Positions 1-11,600 of a stretch of DNA of 64,000 nt are shown here, one piece after another. Numbering within the stretch: position 1 is the stretch's first letter; each line of letters begins with the position of its first letter. This stretch comes from Physella acuta. Taxonomy: Eukaryota > Mollusca > Gastropoda > Physidae. Under the pieces are notes generated by a model that was given only the letters and a program-made list of their open reading frames with translations, was not told the origin of the DNA and searched no databases. The stretch spans positions 1 to 64,000 of the forward strand of contig NW_026731883.1 of NCBI RefSeq assembly GCF_028476545.1. The letters run 5' to 3'. A program made the position numbers and the translations under genes.

Positions 1-820
1 TTCAACCAAGTCCCCCTTCCCTACTAGCATAGCAAAAATATTTTTATTTTGTTTCGTTTTCTCATAAAAAAAAACGAAGAGAAAAATAAATCCAAGTTTT
101 TTAACAACTGCGCGAGCCGAGTGTATTAACTTGTTGGCATTTTCCTACCCACAACACCACACCATCTACATTATCTCCTTCCGTTCTGCGCGCAGGTACC
201 ACGTGCCCAGAAAATAGAGGTCGGCCCGTGCACACTCGACGTGAGTACTGGTACCGACAGGAGTGCAGCAAGGAGCGAGTAAATGTTGTGTTGTGTTTTT
301 TTTTTTAAGTAGCGCTGTAGCTATTTTTAAAACGAAAAAATCTACATAGTTACAAAAAATGTGGGGGTGAATTATCTACGTCATTACCGCAGGCACATTG
401 AGCTGGTAGATGGGTGATGAATATGTTGGTGATGGGCGAGGCTACTTTGGGTGTCTTGTTGCTGACGGGGGTGGGGAGGGGGGGTGACGGTGCCCTTAGC
501 ACTCTACAACAATAACTTTTACAAATGTATGAAGAAATATTAAATAAATGCAAACTAAAATGTCCGAAAATTAATTAAAGAGGTGTGGATCGTTATATGG
601 TTCACAGGTTGAAATGAGAAAATACGGAAAAATAACGTCCAGTCCCAGTCAATGATAACAAATCTTTATAACAATTGTTATCGTTTTAAATAACAAACAT
701 CATTTTATTTACTATGCTGTCTCCTACTTGGATGTCTACTGAAATGTGATCAAACGCAAAGTTTTTAACATTTTAATTATAAGAATAAATTCTATTGCGT
801 CTCTACTCCTCTGCACTTAC
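1..820. other. AT-rich unique DNA, no gene seen
   Basis: Mostly AT-rich sequence with short homopolymers. A small open frame on the minus strand (350-553) has no recognisable domain and contains a proline-rich stretch that only reflects a G-rich tract, so I do not call it a gene. No tRNA, repeat or promoter-like structure was recognised. Confidence 0.5.
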
Positions 821-1313
821 ATTTTCTAAGTTGCACTTTAAAAAATAAAGCAAACTTAAGGTAGTTGTACTTTTAAATAATACTTTAGGTAGTTGTCTTT
901 AAAAAAAAAATTAACTTAGTTGTTTCTTAAGGTACTTGTATTTTTTTAAAATATTTTATGCAGTTGTATTTAAAAAAACAAACTTAAGGTAGTTGTATTT
1001 TTAAAACAACAACTTAAGGTAGTTGTATTCTTTAAAAAACTTAAGGTAGTTGTTTAAAAAAATGTCTGCATTATGAGAATGTATTGATGTGCCTATTTAA
1101 GATAATGTTGGTGATTGTATTAGATGGACGGAAACACACCACTAAAAGGTAACGAGATGTTTCCTCAGCAGTGTTACATTTACATTTCCCTAAAAAGGTG
1201 TTTGTTTACCACCATTTACTGGTGTTAACAGCCAGGTAGTTGTGTCATCGCGTAGCAAGAATACAAACAACAATAGGCGTTGTTTCATCAGCTCTACTTC
1301 TGCTACGATTTCC

Positions 1314-1796
1314 ATTTATTAAGTTACCTTACTGCGGTAACCCTAGGCATTCATCAGTTAAGTTTACCTTACTGCGGTAACCCTAGCCATTCATCAGTTA
1401 AGTTTACCTTACTGCGGTAACCCTATCCACTCATCAGTTAAGTTTACCTTACTGCGGTAACCCTAGACATTCATTTGTTAAGTTTACCTTACTGCGGTAA
1501 CCCTAGACATTCATTTGTTAAGTTTACCTTACTGCGGTAACCCTAGGCATCCATTTATTAAGTTTACCTTACTGCGGTAACCCTAGAAATTCATTTATTA
1601 AGTTTACCTTACTGCGGTAACCCTAGGCATTCATTTATTAAGTTTACCTTACTGCGGTAACCCTAGACATTCATTTATTAAGTTTACCTTACTGCGGTAA
1701 CCCTAGGCATTCATCAGTTAAGTTTACCTTACTGCGGTAACCCTAGGCATTCATCAGTTAAGTAACCTTACTGCGGTAACCCTAGGCAACCATTTA
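1314..1796. repeat. 40-bp minisatellite, copy 1 (about 12 units)
   Basis: The conserved core is TTACCTTACTGCGGTAACCC. The variable part is the CATTCATCAG or CATTCATTTA end. Within the core, TTACC and GGTAA form a short inverted repeat around a six-base loop, so each unit can form a small hairpin. Neighbouring units share variants (four with CATTCATTTA or close forms in the middle, CATTCATCAG at both ends), the pattern left by local unit duplication. Confidence 0.95.
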
Positions 1797-2564
1797 ACTT
1801 TCGGCCAGAACTAAATCTCACACATCGGAAGTGACGTGTCAAAAAACTCCAGACCGGAAATACAATTTTGGGAAGCCCTGATGTTTTTCTTTTTTGTGTG
1901 TCTGTGTGTGTGTGTGTTTGTGTGTATGTGTTATTTTTTTCTAACGTTTAAACTCAAAAGTCGGGCATTTATCAAAGTCTGACTTTTAATATTTTTTTTA
2001 TCATACCAAAAATATATTCGTAAATTTGAAAAGCACTTATAAGGTGTTTTTGGTATTTAAAGGTCGTCCATTTTCTAAGTTGCACTTTAAAAAATAAAGC
2101 AAACTTAAGGTAGTTGTACTTTTAAATAATACTTTAGGTAGTTGTCTTTAAAAAAAAAATTAACTTAGTTGTTTCTTAAGGTACTTGTATTTTTTAAAAA
2201 TATTTTATGCAGTTGTATTTAAAAAAAAAACAACTTGAGGTAGTTGTATTTTTAAAACAACAACTTAAGGTAGTTGTATTCTTTAAAAAACTTAAGGTAG
2301 TTGTTTAAAAAAATGTCTGCATTATGAGAATGTATTGATGTGCCTATTTAAGATAATGTTGGTGATTGTATTAGATGGACGGAAACACACCACTAAAAGG
2401 TAACGAGATGTTTCCTCAGCAGTGTTACATTTACATTTCCCTAAAAAGGTGTTTGTTTACCACCATTTACTGGTGTTAACAGCCAGGTAGTTGTGTCATC
2501 GCATAGCAAGAATACAAACAACAATAGGCGTTGTTTCATCAGCTCTACTTCAGCTACGATTTCC

Positions 2565-2847
2565 ATTTATTAAGTTACCTTACTGCGGTAACCCTAGGCT
2601 TTCATCAGTTAAGTTTACCTTACTGCGGTAACCCTAGCCATTCATCAGTTAAGTTTACCTTACTGCGGTAACCCTATCCACTCATCAGTTAAGTTTACCT
2701 TACTGCGGTAACCCTAGGCATCCATTTATTAAGTTTACCTTACTGCGGTAACCCTAGGCATTCATCAGTTAAGTTTACCTTACTGCGGTAACCCTAGGCA
2801 TTCATCAGTTAAGTAACCTTACTGCGGTAACCCTAGGCAACCATTTA
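2565..2847. repeat. 40-bp minisatellite, copy 2 (about 7 units)
   Basis: Same unit as the array at 1314-1796. The first units and the last units correspond one to one with copy 1, while the middle CATTCATTTG-type units are missing. This points to internal contraction here, or expansion in copy 1, after the segment was duplicated. Confidence 0.95.
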
Positions 2848-3107
2848 ACTTTCGGCCAGAACTAAATCTCACACATCGGAAGTGACGTGTCAAAAAACTC
2901 CAGACCGGAAATACAATTTTGGGAAGCCCTGATGTTTTTCTTTTTTGTGTGTCTGTGTGTGTGTGTGTTTGTGTGTATGTGTTATTTTTTTCTAACGTTT
3001 AAACTCAAAAGTCGGGCATTTATCAAAGTCTGACTTTTAATATTTTTTTTATCATACCAAAAATATATTCGTAAATTTGAAAAGCACTTATAAGGTGTTT
3101 TTGGTAT

Positions 3108-3515
3108 TTAAAGGTCGTCCATAAATGACGTCACACTCCTAGGTGGGAGGGAGGGTTCATAATTTTTGGGACGGGGTGTGTGAAAGGAAGAAGGGGGTGG
3201 GGCTGGTCAGATTGTGTGACATTTTACTTTTGCATGTTAAAAAGTAATGTTAAACAATACTTAACTATTATTTGGCGTGGGATTTTTTGCTTATTTTTTT
3301 GTAAATTATAGTAGCAATTGATAAATGTACTTAATGTTTACTGAGCTTAGCGGGTTGTTTTTTAAACAAATGGACGTTTAAAAAATTAAACTGCAATTTT
3401 GAGGGGGACGAGGGGTTGTAGGCTGATGTGTGTGTGTGATGTCATTTTAGAAGAGGGGTCCTGGCTTTTCGTGACGAAATGTAACGGTGTGGAGGAGGGG
3501 GGGGGTAAAAAAGCT
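3108..3515. repeat. G-rich dispersed-repeat-like sequence (unclassified)
   Basis: Starts GGTCGTCCATAAATGACGTC, runs into GGTGGGAGGGAGGG and later has GAGGGGGACGAGGGG and GAGGAGGGGGGGGG. The opening motif followed by G-rich sequence is one I recall as a dispersed repeat in invertebrate genomes, but I cannot name the family or define its ends. TGACGTCA is a perfect CRE-type palindrome. The minus-strand open frame across it (3386-3625) is not convincing. Confidence 0.3.
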
Positions 3516-4082
3516 ATTAAAAAGGGATAAACCCTAAAGAAAAAAGATATTATCCGTAAGACATCCATTAACTTAACACTCTCCGCTAGCGAGCAGAAAG
3601 TCTGCAATCTAAGGGAGAAAACCATGATAAATACTTACATAAAAATATTTATTTAAAAAAAGCAATGATAAACAATTACCCATAAATTAATTAGAAAAAT
3701 AATATTGACTGTGTTTTAACGAGAATTATTTTTTTTTCTTTACAGAAGAAGAAAAATAATGACAATATATGTGCGTGTCGCAAAAGGTTTTTGCAAAAGA
3801 TGAATCAGTCTGATGATTGAAAATGGTCAATTCTGATGCGTTGTATGCTATCTAATGGGGTCATTTGTTAAGCCAGTAGGCGAATATACAACCAACGATT
3901 CGATTAATTCAGTCTTAACAAAACTATGGTTAAGTTTATTAAAATTATTTCTTTAATTAATGTCAGTCAGTGGCCGGCCAATCAGAAAGACAGGATGTAT
4001 CAGAACCTCACAGGTAACTAGCACTAGAGATACGAGGGTAAAATATATATTTATCTGGCAACAAGTATATCATACATCATGT
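3516..4082. other. AT-rich unique DNA, no gene seen
   Basis: Unremarkable AT-rich sequence between the G-rich repeat-like block and the long (AT)n tract. No open frame, RNA gene or repeat was recognised. Confidence 0.5.
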
Positions 4083-4235
<153 letters not shown>

Positions 4236-4329
4236 GATTAGATGAATAATGACATTCAAACAAATGTCTAACAATATCTATTGCAGACGTCATTATTTAA
4301 TTCTGATTTGCTAAATCAAACGAAGACAA

Positions 4330-5010
4330 GTGGGGGCTGGGGGGGGGGGGGGGGGTTGGGGGTAATTCACATTATTTCTTATCCAACTTAACAAAAATAA
4401 TTGAATGCATTTTATTTTTTACAAATTTGGAATGCAGAAAAAATATTTAACAATTTTTGTTTTTGTTTTTTTTATGTTTTTGAACCCGGTTATTTCTATT
4501 GAGAGGCGAGCTGTTAAAATATGCAGACAATCAAAGGATAGGGGAGATGGTGGGTGGGTCTAAGGTCGGGGGGGGGGGGGGGGCATAAAAAACATGTCAT
4601 TGCCGGTAAACTGTGCATAGCGAATTCTAGGTGGAAGAAAGGGGGGGGGGTAAAAATATACAGAGGAAAAAAACATGCGCTTCGGCGGGGAAAGGGATAA
4701 AAATTTGTGTTTTTTTTTTCTTCTGAATCTTCAGTTTGAAGTGGGCAGGGGTGGAGGGTGGTTGGGGTGAGGCGGGGTGGGGTGGGAAGAAATATGAGAA
4801 ACCAGGTCGGAGGACGGGCGAGAGGGCACTAGGCTTGGAGTAGATTTGGGAGGTAACAGAATGTAGGGGCGGTGGAGGGGGGTCATGGGGTTGTCGTTGG
4901 GTCGGGCGAGAAGGGGGTGGAAATAATGGTGGGGGGGGGGATTAAAATGTATGGGGTAAAAAATCTATGAGTTGGCACAATGCGGAGGGGGGGGGGGGGG
5001 CGTCGTGCAG
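4330..5010. repeat. Cluster of poly-G tracts
   Basis: Five runs of ten or more G (near 4338, 4569, 4640, 4930 and 4985) lie within 700 bases, with GGGGTGG-type sequence between them. All are on the plus strand. The stretch could form G-quadruplexes. No coding sequence is supported. Confidence 0.85.
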
Positions 5011-5212
5011 GAGTTAGAGATATGGAATATTCCAGAATATATTTATCTATAGGGGAAGTAAAAAACGGGAAGTATTTCTTGTGAGCTGTTTAGTTAGCAC
5101 TTGATTCTATCAAAGATTGTGGTGAGTAAAAACATAAATAAAGAACTTTAAACGTTTTAGTTTCTCCACAAGGTGAGTTGACTTACGGGAAGACTTGGTT
5201 GGTTAGTGGGTC

Positions 5213-5852
5213 ATGGGAGGACATTTGACCTATGGAAGGACGGAGATGACCTATGGGAGGACATTTGACCTATGGAAGGACGGAGATGACCTATGGAAGG
5301 ACGGAGATGACCTATGGAAGGACGGAGTTGACCTATGGAAGGACGGAGCTGACCTATGGAAGGACGGAGCTGACCTATGGGAGGACGGAGTTGACCTATG
5401 GGAGGACGGAGTTGACCTATGGGAGGACATTTGACCTATGGAAGGACGGAGCTGACCTATGGAAGGACGGAGCTGACCTATGGAAGGACGGAGTTGACCT
5501 ATGGGAGGACATTTGACCTATGGAAGGACGGAGCTGACCTATGGAAGGACGGAGTTGACCTATGGGAGGACATTTGACCTATGGAAGGACGGAGCTGACC
5601 TATGGGAGGACCGAGTTGACCTATGGGAGGACATTTGACCTATGGAAGGACGGAGTTGACCTATGGGAGGACGGAGCTGACCTATGGGAGGACATTTGAC
5701 CTATGGAAGGACGGAGTTGACCTATGGGAGGACTGAGCTGACCTATGGGAGGACGGAGCTGACCTATGGGAGGACATTTGACCTATGGGAGGACTGACCT
5801 GACCTATGGAAGGACGGAGTTGACCTATGGGAGGACGAAGATGACCTATTAG
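5213..5852. repeat. 19/21-bp minisatellite with two unit types
   Basis: Units begin GACCTATGGAAGGA or GACCTATGGGAGGA and end CGGAGTT, CGGAGCT or CGGAGAT (21 bp), or CATTT (19 bp). About 31 units. The 19-bp form recurs at intervals of two to nine units, so longer composite blocks have been copied. Open frames across it spell TYGRTEL repeats only because 21 is divisible by three; the 19-bp units shift the frame. Confidence 0.95.
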
Positions 5853-6136
5853 AGAGGGGTCCAACCTTAGGGATGAAGTGACTGATCTACAGCACACAGT
5901 TGAACAAAAAGCGAAATCACCGAATGTGATGGCTCAAAAAGTGGGACGTAAATAAGGGCTCAAAATGTAAGCTCTGAGAGCTCAACTTCCCCCCCCCCCC
6001 TTCCCTTTCCGTAGAGATGCCTATAAAAGAAACGTGGATTATATATTGTAACATTTTATTATTGCATTTAGTAACATGTTATTGCTTTTAGGTTATACCA
6101 AGCTCTAGTTGTTACACGTGATTGTTGTATATGTGC
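5853..6136. other. Unique spacer between two minisatellites
   Basis: Contains a poly-C tract near 5988 and AT-rich sequence. No gene or repeat was recognised. Confidence 0.5.
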
Positions 6137-7317
6137 AGCCCAACATGACGCACCTAGTGCACCCCAACAATGACGCACCTAGTGCAGCCCAACATGACGC
6201 ACCAAGTCTAGCCCAACATGACGCACCTAGTGCAGCCCATTATGACGCACCTAGTGCAGCCCAACAATGACGCACCTAGTGCAGCCCAACAATGACGCAC
6301 CTAGTGCAGCCCAACAATGACGCACCTAGTGCAGTCCAGCATAACGCACTTAGTGCAGCCCAACATGACGCACCAAGTCTAGCCCAACAATGACGCACCT
6401 TGTGCAGCCCAGCATGACGCACCTAGTGCAGCCCAACAATGACGCACCTAGTGCAGCCCAACAATGACGCACCTAGTGCAGCCCAACAATGACGCACCTA
6501 GTGCAGCCCAACAATGACGCACCTAGTGCAGCCCAACAATGACGCACCTTGTGCAGCCCAACAATGACGCACCTTGTGCAGCCCAACAATGACGCACCTA
6601 GTGCAGCCCAACAATGACGCACCTAGTGCAGCCCAACAATGACGCACCTAGTGCAGCCCAACAATGACGCACCTAGTGCAGCCCACCCAACAATGACGCA
6701 CCTAGTGCAGCCCAGCATGACGCACCTAGTGCAGCCCAACAATGACGCACCTTGTGCAGCCCAGCATGACGCACCTAGTGCAGCTCAGCATGACGCACCT
6801 AGTGCAGCCCAACAATGACGCACCTTGTGCAGCCCAACAATGACGCACCTAGTGCAGCCCAACAATGACGCACCTAGTGCAGCCCAGCATGACGCACCTA
6901 GTGCAGCCCAGCATGACGCACCTAGTGCAGCCCAGCATGACGCACCTAGTGCAGCCCAATAATGACGCACCTAGTGCAGCCCAACAATGACGCACCTAGT
7001 GCAGCCCAACATGACGCACCTAGTGCAGCCCAACAATGACGCACCTAGTGCAGCCCAACAATGACGCACCTAGTGCAGCCCAACAATGACGCACCTAGTG
7101 CAGCCCAACATGACGCACCTAGTGCAGCCCAACATGACGCACCTAGTGCAGCCCAACAATGACGCACCTAGTGCAGCCCAGCATGACGCACCTAGTGCAG
7201 CCCAACAATGACGCACCTAGTGCAGCCCAACAATGACGCACCTAGTGCAGCCCAACATGACGCACCTAGTGCAGCCCAACAGTGACGCACCTAGTGCAGC
7301 CCAACAATGACGCACCT
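6137..7317. repeat. 24/25-bp minisatellite, about 48 units
   Basis: Unit core CAATGACGCACCTAGTGCAG, with variants CACCTTGTGC, CACCAAGTCT and AGCATGACG. The 25-bp AACAATG and 24-bp AACATG/AGCATG forms are interspersed. The first few units are the most divergent and the interior is homogeneous, as expected from unequal exchange. The minus-strand reading CWAALGAS repeats come from the 24-bp units and are not a protein. Confidence 0.96.
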
Positions 7318-7751
7318 ACGTGTACAAGTGGTTGTGCGAGCTGTTATATGTTTATTATCTCCGCCACACAGCCGCAATGACAGCAGTTCCCTCCCCTGGC
7401 AGTCGGCATTAATCAGACCGTCTTATCTCCCCTAGATACACCTCAGCGTTACTTCCCCTGAACAAGAGTGAGAGTGGGACTCCCGACCCTAGGCTCGCCT
7501 GCTAGCTGGAACACCCTGCCAGAAATAGCCTGTCCGTTTTAATTTTAGGTAAATTAAGATGAACGGCGTTTTTGGGTTAGTCGTACCTTTAAGTAAACAG
7601 TCAGTGTGATCTATGGGTTTAGGGTAAGGTTAGTGGTTGGAGCTAGGGTGAGATCATCAGATATGTTAACTTGTTGGTATTGAAGGTACGGCTAACTCAA
7701 TATACGCAATAATAAAATACTACTTTTGTGTCATCAAGGTGTGTCCATGGA
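7318..7751. other. Unique DNA, possible non-coding conserved sequence
   Basis: Unlike its neighbours this stretch is not repetitive and has balanced composition (for example ATTAATCAGACCGTCTTATC near 7409). It holds no open frame of note. Whether it is conserved cannot be judged from one sequence. Confidence 0.35.
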
Positions 7752-7972
7752 ACGACGTGGTCTAGAGATAGAGCTCACGATTACTAGCCCTTCAGTCTTG
7801 AGTTTGGTTCCCAGGCTCTCAGAGTTCAACCAGCTCTAATGGGTACCTGGCACTGTTTAGGGAAAGAGAATCAACATATGGAACTGACATCACACGCAGC
7901 GTTCACAGAAACTTGTGAAATCTACATCATCTGCACCAATTGACCCTAGTCTCTTTTAGTGCCTATTTCTAT
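7752..7972 (+). mobile_element. tRNA-derived SINE, degraded
   Basis: The 5' part has a tRNA-like head: an A-box-like GTGGTCTAGAGATAG and a B-box-like GTTTGGTTCCCAGG about 45 bases further on. The body follows: CTCTAATGGGTACCTGGC, GGGAAAGAGAATC, and later ACATCATCTGCACCAATTG. The minus-strand element at 62612-62755 shares the head (ACTAGCCC, AGTTTGG, CCCRGGCTCT) and the AATGGGTACYTG block in the same order, so the two belong to one family. SINEs of this kind are copied by a LINE reverse transcriptase and encode no protein. The family resembles SINEs I recall from gastropods. Confidence 0.75.
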
Positions 7973-8173
7973 AACTGACCATGACAATCATCTATGTGTG
8001 TATTGCTACAGCAAGCGTAAAGTCTACAATAGAAAGATTCTCGTGACACAGTGAAACAGCAGGCTGTCATGACCCTGACCTTGACCCGTCGACATCAACA
8101 CAAGTCTCACCATCTGAGAGGCACAAAGGTTATTTTGTAACCTTCCATTGCACGCGCCACCTATGTAGGTGTA

Positions 8174-8312
8174 ACAACCCGTGTCAGACCCCGACCAACA
8201 ACCCGTGTCAGACCCGGCCAAACAACCTGTGTTAGACCCGGCCCAACAACCCGTGTCAGACCCGGCCCAACGACCCGTGTCAGACCCGGCCCTACAACCC
8301 ATGTCAGACCCC
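8174..8312. repeat. 24-bp minisatellite, six units
   Basis: Unit ACAACCCGTGTCAGACCCGG plus CCCA. It runs directly into a poly-C tract of more than 20 bases (8309 onward), which looks like a last unit whose CCC has expanded by slippage. Plus- and minus-strand open frames through it are in-frame artefacts of the 24-bp period. Confidence 0.93.
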
Positions 8313-8659
8313 CCCCCCCCCCCCCCCCCCTTACCACTGCTACAAAAAACGAGCCTTTCGTTTGTCAAATGTTTAGCTTGAAGTTTTTTTGCCTCTGAGT
8401 ATTTTAAGCGTTGCTCATTGTGTAAAACGCGGTGTGTGTGTGGTGGGGGGTGGGGGTGGGGGGGGGGGTGCGGACAAATCTTATCCAGATAGTGGATCTT
8501 TAAAAAAAACATATCCGACCTAATTCGTTTTCTTTTTGTTTCAGCTGTTACGTTAGGGTTTATGGCACGTGCATGGGGGGGGGGGGGGGGAGGTTAAGTG
8601 TGAGCCGGGTAAGGGCGCGACATTAACAATTCCAGCAGACGAGTGGGAAAGTCATTCAA
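8313..8659. other. Spacer with poly-C, G/T-rich and poly-G tracts
   Basis: Contains GTGTGTGTGTGGTGGGGG-type sequence near 8430-8470 and a poly-G run near 8575. No gene is supported. Confidence 0.5.
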
Positions 8660-8729
8660 CAGCCCACAGCTAGAGCGAGTCTGTTGGCCTCCGACAGCCC
8701 ACAGCTAGAGCGAGTCTGTTGGCCTCCGA
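8660..8729. repeat. 35-bp direct tandem duplication
   Basis: Two identical adjacent copies beginning CAGCCCACAGCTAGAGCGAG. Perfect identity suggests a recent event. Confidence 0.95.
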
Positions 8730-9680
8730 CTAACCTGTTTTGACAAAGCCGGGACATGCTTTAATTAATCTTGATGCGGTCTCGCGGGGGCAAACTACTT
8801 AGTTTGGGGGTTGTAAACTTCGGCTTGACAACCAGCTGTGCGAACTGCCATCGGCCAACCTGCAGACAATTCCGAAAAAAACCTCCCCTTCTCCCCCCCC
8901 CCCCCCCCCCCAACCAGAATAACCGCCCAGTATCAACCGACAAAGCAAAAAATTTAAAAAAAAAAAAAAACAACCCAAAAACAAAACCCCCAAAAAAACT
9001 GCCTACCGACAAAATCTGACGGCAACTGGCCAATATCAGAGCTTTCATCAGCAACAAATATAAGAAAATTAATGATCATTAACGACCACACAGACACAGA
9101 ATAAATAACTAAGAGACAATGAAAGGGAAAAAAAGCCACATAGTAAATAGAATCACTGTTAAATTAAAACAAAATTAATGAACTAAGTAAAACTGATTTT
9201 TTTATTATTAAAAATTGTATTCTAAACATTTAATCAAAATACTCGTACACAAGTTACATCCATTGATATAGCAATTAACGATACAATCTGATGAATAAAA
9301 GACGAATTTAAACGGGAAAAAAACTCCAAACATTACATAATGGATTTAATCGTTAAACTTAAGCTAGCAATAAGTTGATTCAAGCTCACTTTTTAGGTGA
9401 AGATTTTTAACTCTCCTCTACGATATTTTAAAGTTTGGTCAAATTAAGCGAGTATTTTTTTTTAATTTATCGATAGAGGTTTCAATCAATACAACTCTCT
9501 CAGATCAAATGGCACTTAAGTATTAATTATTTTTTTACAAAGAACTTTACATGGTGCAACGAAATAAAAAGATATTTTATAAAATACGGTAACAGTATAA
9601 ACACCACTTTACATACACATACACACACATACGCACACACACATTCACATACATACACAATTGTTAACTCAAAATCTGTT
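8730..9680. other. AT-rich unique DNA with poly-C, poly-A and (CA)n tracts
   Basis: Poly-C near 8894, poly-A near 8955, and a CACACATA-rich tract at 9610-9660. Open frames here (for example 8771-9019) are proline/lysine-rich readings of homopolymers. No gene was recognised. Confidence 0.5.
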
Positions 9681-9970
9681 TTGTTAGAAGATAATTCGTG
9701 ATTATTTTAACATTGTTAGAAGATTATTCGTGATTATTTTAACATTGTTAGAAGATTATTCGTGATTATTTTAACATTGTTAGAAGATTATTCGTGATTA
9801 TTTTAACATTGTTAGAAGATTATTCGTGATTATTTTAACATTGTTAGAAGATTATTCGTGATTATTTTAACATTGTTAGAAGATTATTCGTGATTATTTT
9901 AACATTGTTAGAAGATTATTCGTGATTATTTTAACATTGTTAGAAGATTATTCGTGATTATTTTAACATT
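9681..9970. repeat. 32-bp minisatellite, nine units
   Basis: Unit core TTAGAAGATTATTCGTGATT followed by ATTTTAACATTG. After the first unit the copies are identical, so the array is very young or homogenised. There are no spacers between units, which rules out a CRISPR-like structure. Confidence 0.97.
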
Positions 9971-10089
9971 GAGGCATAAAATCCATGTCAAGGAAAATTG
10001 AGTTTTATCAACTTTTTTTTTTTTAAGAACAATCAAAAATTCGTGTCGAGATAATTCTAATTAGGAGACCAGTGATGTCACTGTGGTGA

Positions 10090-10260
10090 GTCGGGGAGGG
10101 GAGGGAGGGAGAGAAGGAAGGAGGGAGGGAGGGAGGGTGGGAGCCTGGCCGTGAACTGGTTTTGTCTGGTGTTGCAGGATAACCATTCATCAAACGCCGG
10201 AGTAGGAAGAATCGGAGCAGTGGAGTGAGGGGGGTGGGGGAGGGGGGTGGGGGAGGGGGT
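10090..10260. repeat. Polypurine tract, GGGA-rich
   Basis: 10093-10142 is nearly pure purine on the plus strand with GGAGGGAGGGAGGGAGGG. A second G-rich block lies at 10225-10260. Such runs can form triplex or quadruplex structures. The minus-strand serine/proline-rich frames are its shadow. Confidence 0.85.
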
Positions 10261-10499
10261 GCGAACATGGTCTGCCGGCATATCTCGGTGTTTCTCGCTG
10301 CGATACAGCCGTCCGGCTCTACCCTGTCCGGTTCCAGACAGGTTACATCTTAGCCGGTTCACGGTTCGTTCTTAACGGATGGGGTCGCGCTCTTGTCACG
10401 TGATGTTGGTGAGCATCGGTTGATGATAGGTGACGTCAACAAAAGGCTGAGATGTGTGTGGTGGTGGGGATGTGGGTGTCTGACACGACACTGGTGTGT

Positions 10500-10870
10500 C
10501 TTTAAGACACACCATATTAACTCACACAGTATGTGTGTCCTTAATTGAGTCTAAGACACACATTTAAGATACCAATTTAAGACACCCCAGTTCAATACTC
10601 ACACTAGCTTGTGTATCATATGCGATACTTTAACTGAAGTTGGAGAAACTAATTTAAGACACTCCCATTTCAGACACCCATTTAAGACACAACAATTAAA
10701 TACACACATTTAAGACGCCAATTTAAAACACACTCATTTAAGACACACCTTTTAAAGACACACATATTTAAGACACACCTATTTAAAACACACTGTATTT
10801 TACATTAGCTTGAAGACCCAATGTTTAGAACACAAGAAATGAATTAAGACATACGAGTTAAGATATAAAA
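10500..10870. repeat. Degenerate TTTAAGACACAC repeat
   Basis: More than a dozen imperfect copies of TTTAAGACACAC or TTAAGACAC occur at irregular 15-40 base spacing. It looks like an old, decayed minisatellite of short unit. Confidence 0.7.
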
Positions 10871-11600
10871 GTCGTAAAGGCGAGACGCCTTAAGACAACT
10901 ACCACGCGCTTCAATCATCAAGAGTCATGGTATTCTGCACTAATTACATGAGACACTAATTAATTGACTAAATAAATATGGAGGCCGCATGCTATATTCC
11001 ATTAATCACATTCACTACTGAAATCCTACGCAGGCATTAAATTTGTATTTACAATATCGCATTTACTAATTAACGGGCTACAACAGGGCGTCTTAAAAAT
11101 TCACATGTAAACACGTGCACATAAACAAATGTCACGTGATTTTTTCCCCCCATAGCCAACGTACCATCATGTCACTGTGACACAGCGCCGTGGAAAACTC
11201 CCCCAAGAAGGACTGGCAGGTAACAGAATTTTATGCCGCCAAATTGATCATGTCTCCGCCGCCACTCGGCAAACATCGGGCTAAATCGCCGGCTTCGTGA
11301 CCTCAAAACATAACATCTCGGATAGTGATTGTGTTGCCAAATTGGCTGGTGGTGGCCAGCGTTTTAATTTCAATAACATTATTGTCATGACCATTTTTTT
11401 ATGATTGTTAATTAGAAGCTAATTGCTAATTAAAAACGACGGAACAGCTTAGAGAGATAGAGAAAGAGAGAAAGAAAGAGAGAGTAAATATTGGCTTAAA
11501 TTTAAAGTTTTGATGGTGATTCCAAATAGTTCGACAGATGCCAGATTTTAACGAGGTCGAATGGGAGGGGGGGGGGGGGTAGGGGTGCCAGATTTTGACC
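10871..11600. other. Unique AT-rich DNA with homeodomain-type motifs
   Basis: GTTAATTAGAAGCTAATTGC followed by TAATTAA (11408-11434) holds three TAATTA-type core sites in 27 bases. A short purine (GA-rich) stretch follows at 11455-11485, and a poly-G run near 11568. No open frame was recognised. Confidence 0.35.

Larger units (their letters stand above)
821..3120. repeat. Head-to-tail segmental duplication, about 1.25 kb and 1.05 kb
   Basis: Copy 1 (821-2069) and copy 2 (2070-3120) run through the same order of landmarks: a TTAAGGTAGTTGT-rich AT segment, a unique stretch with GGAAACACACCACT, a 40-bp minisatellite, a block with CGGAAGTGACGTGTC, a (GT)n tract and an AT-rich tail ending AGGTCGTCCA. 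Outside the minisatellite the copies differ at only a few bases. Nearly all of the roughly 200-bp length difference is explained by the array having about 12 units in copy 1 and 7 in copy 2. The near identity implies a recent duplication or ongoing gene conversion. Confidence 0.93.

Noticed and set aside
8024-8512. 162-codon minus-strand frame
   Set aside because: Made of a 24-bp minisatellite, a poly-C tract and flanking chance sequence.
9681-9970. CRISPR-like array
   Set aside because: Units are directly adjacent with no spacers, and the DNA is eukaryotic.
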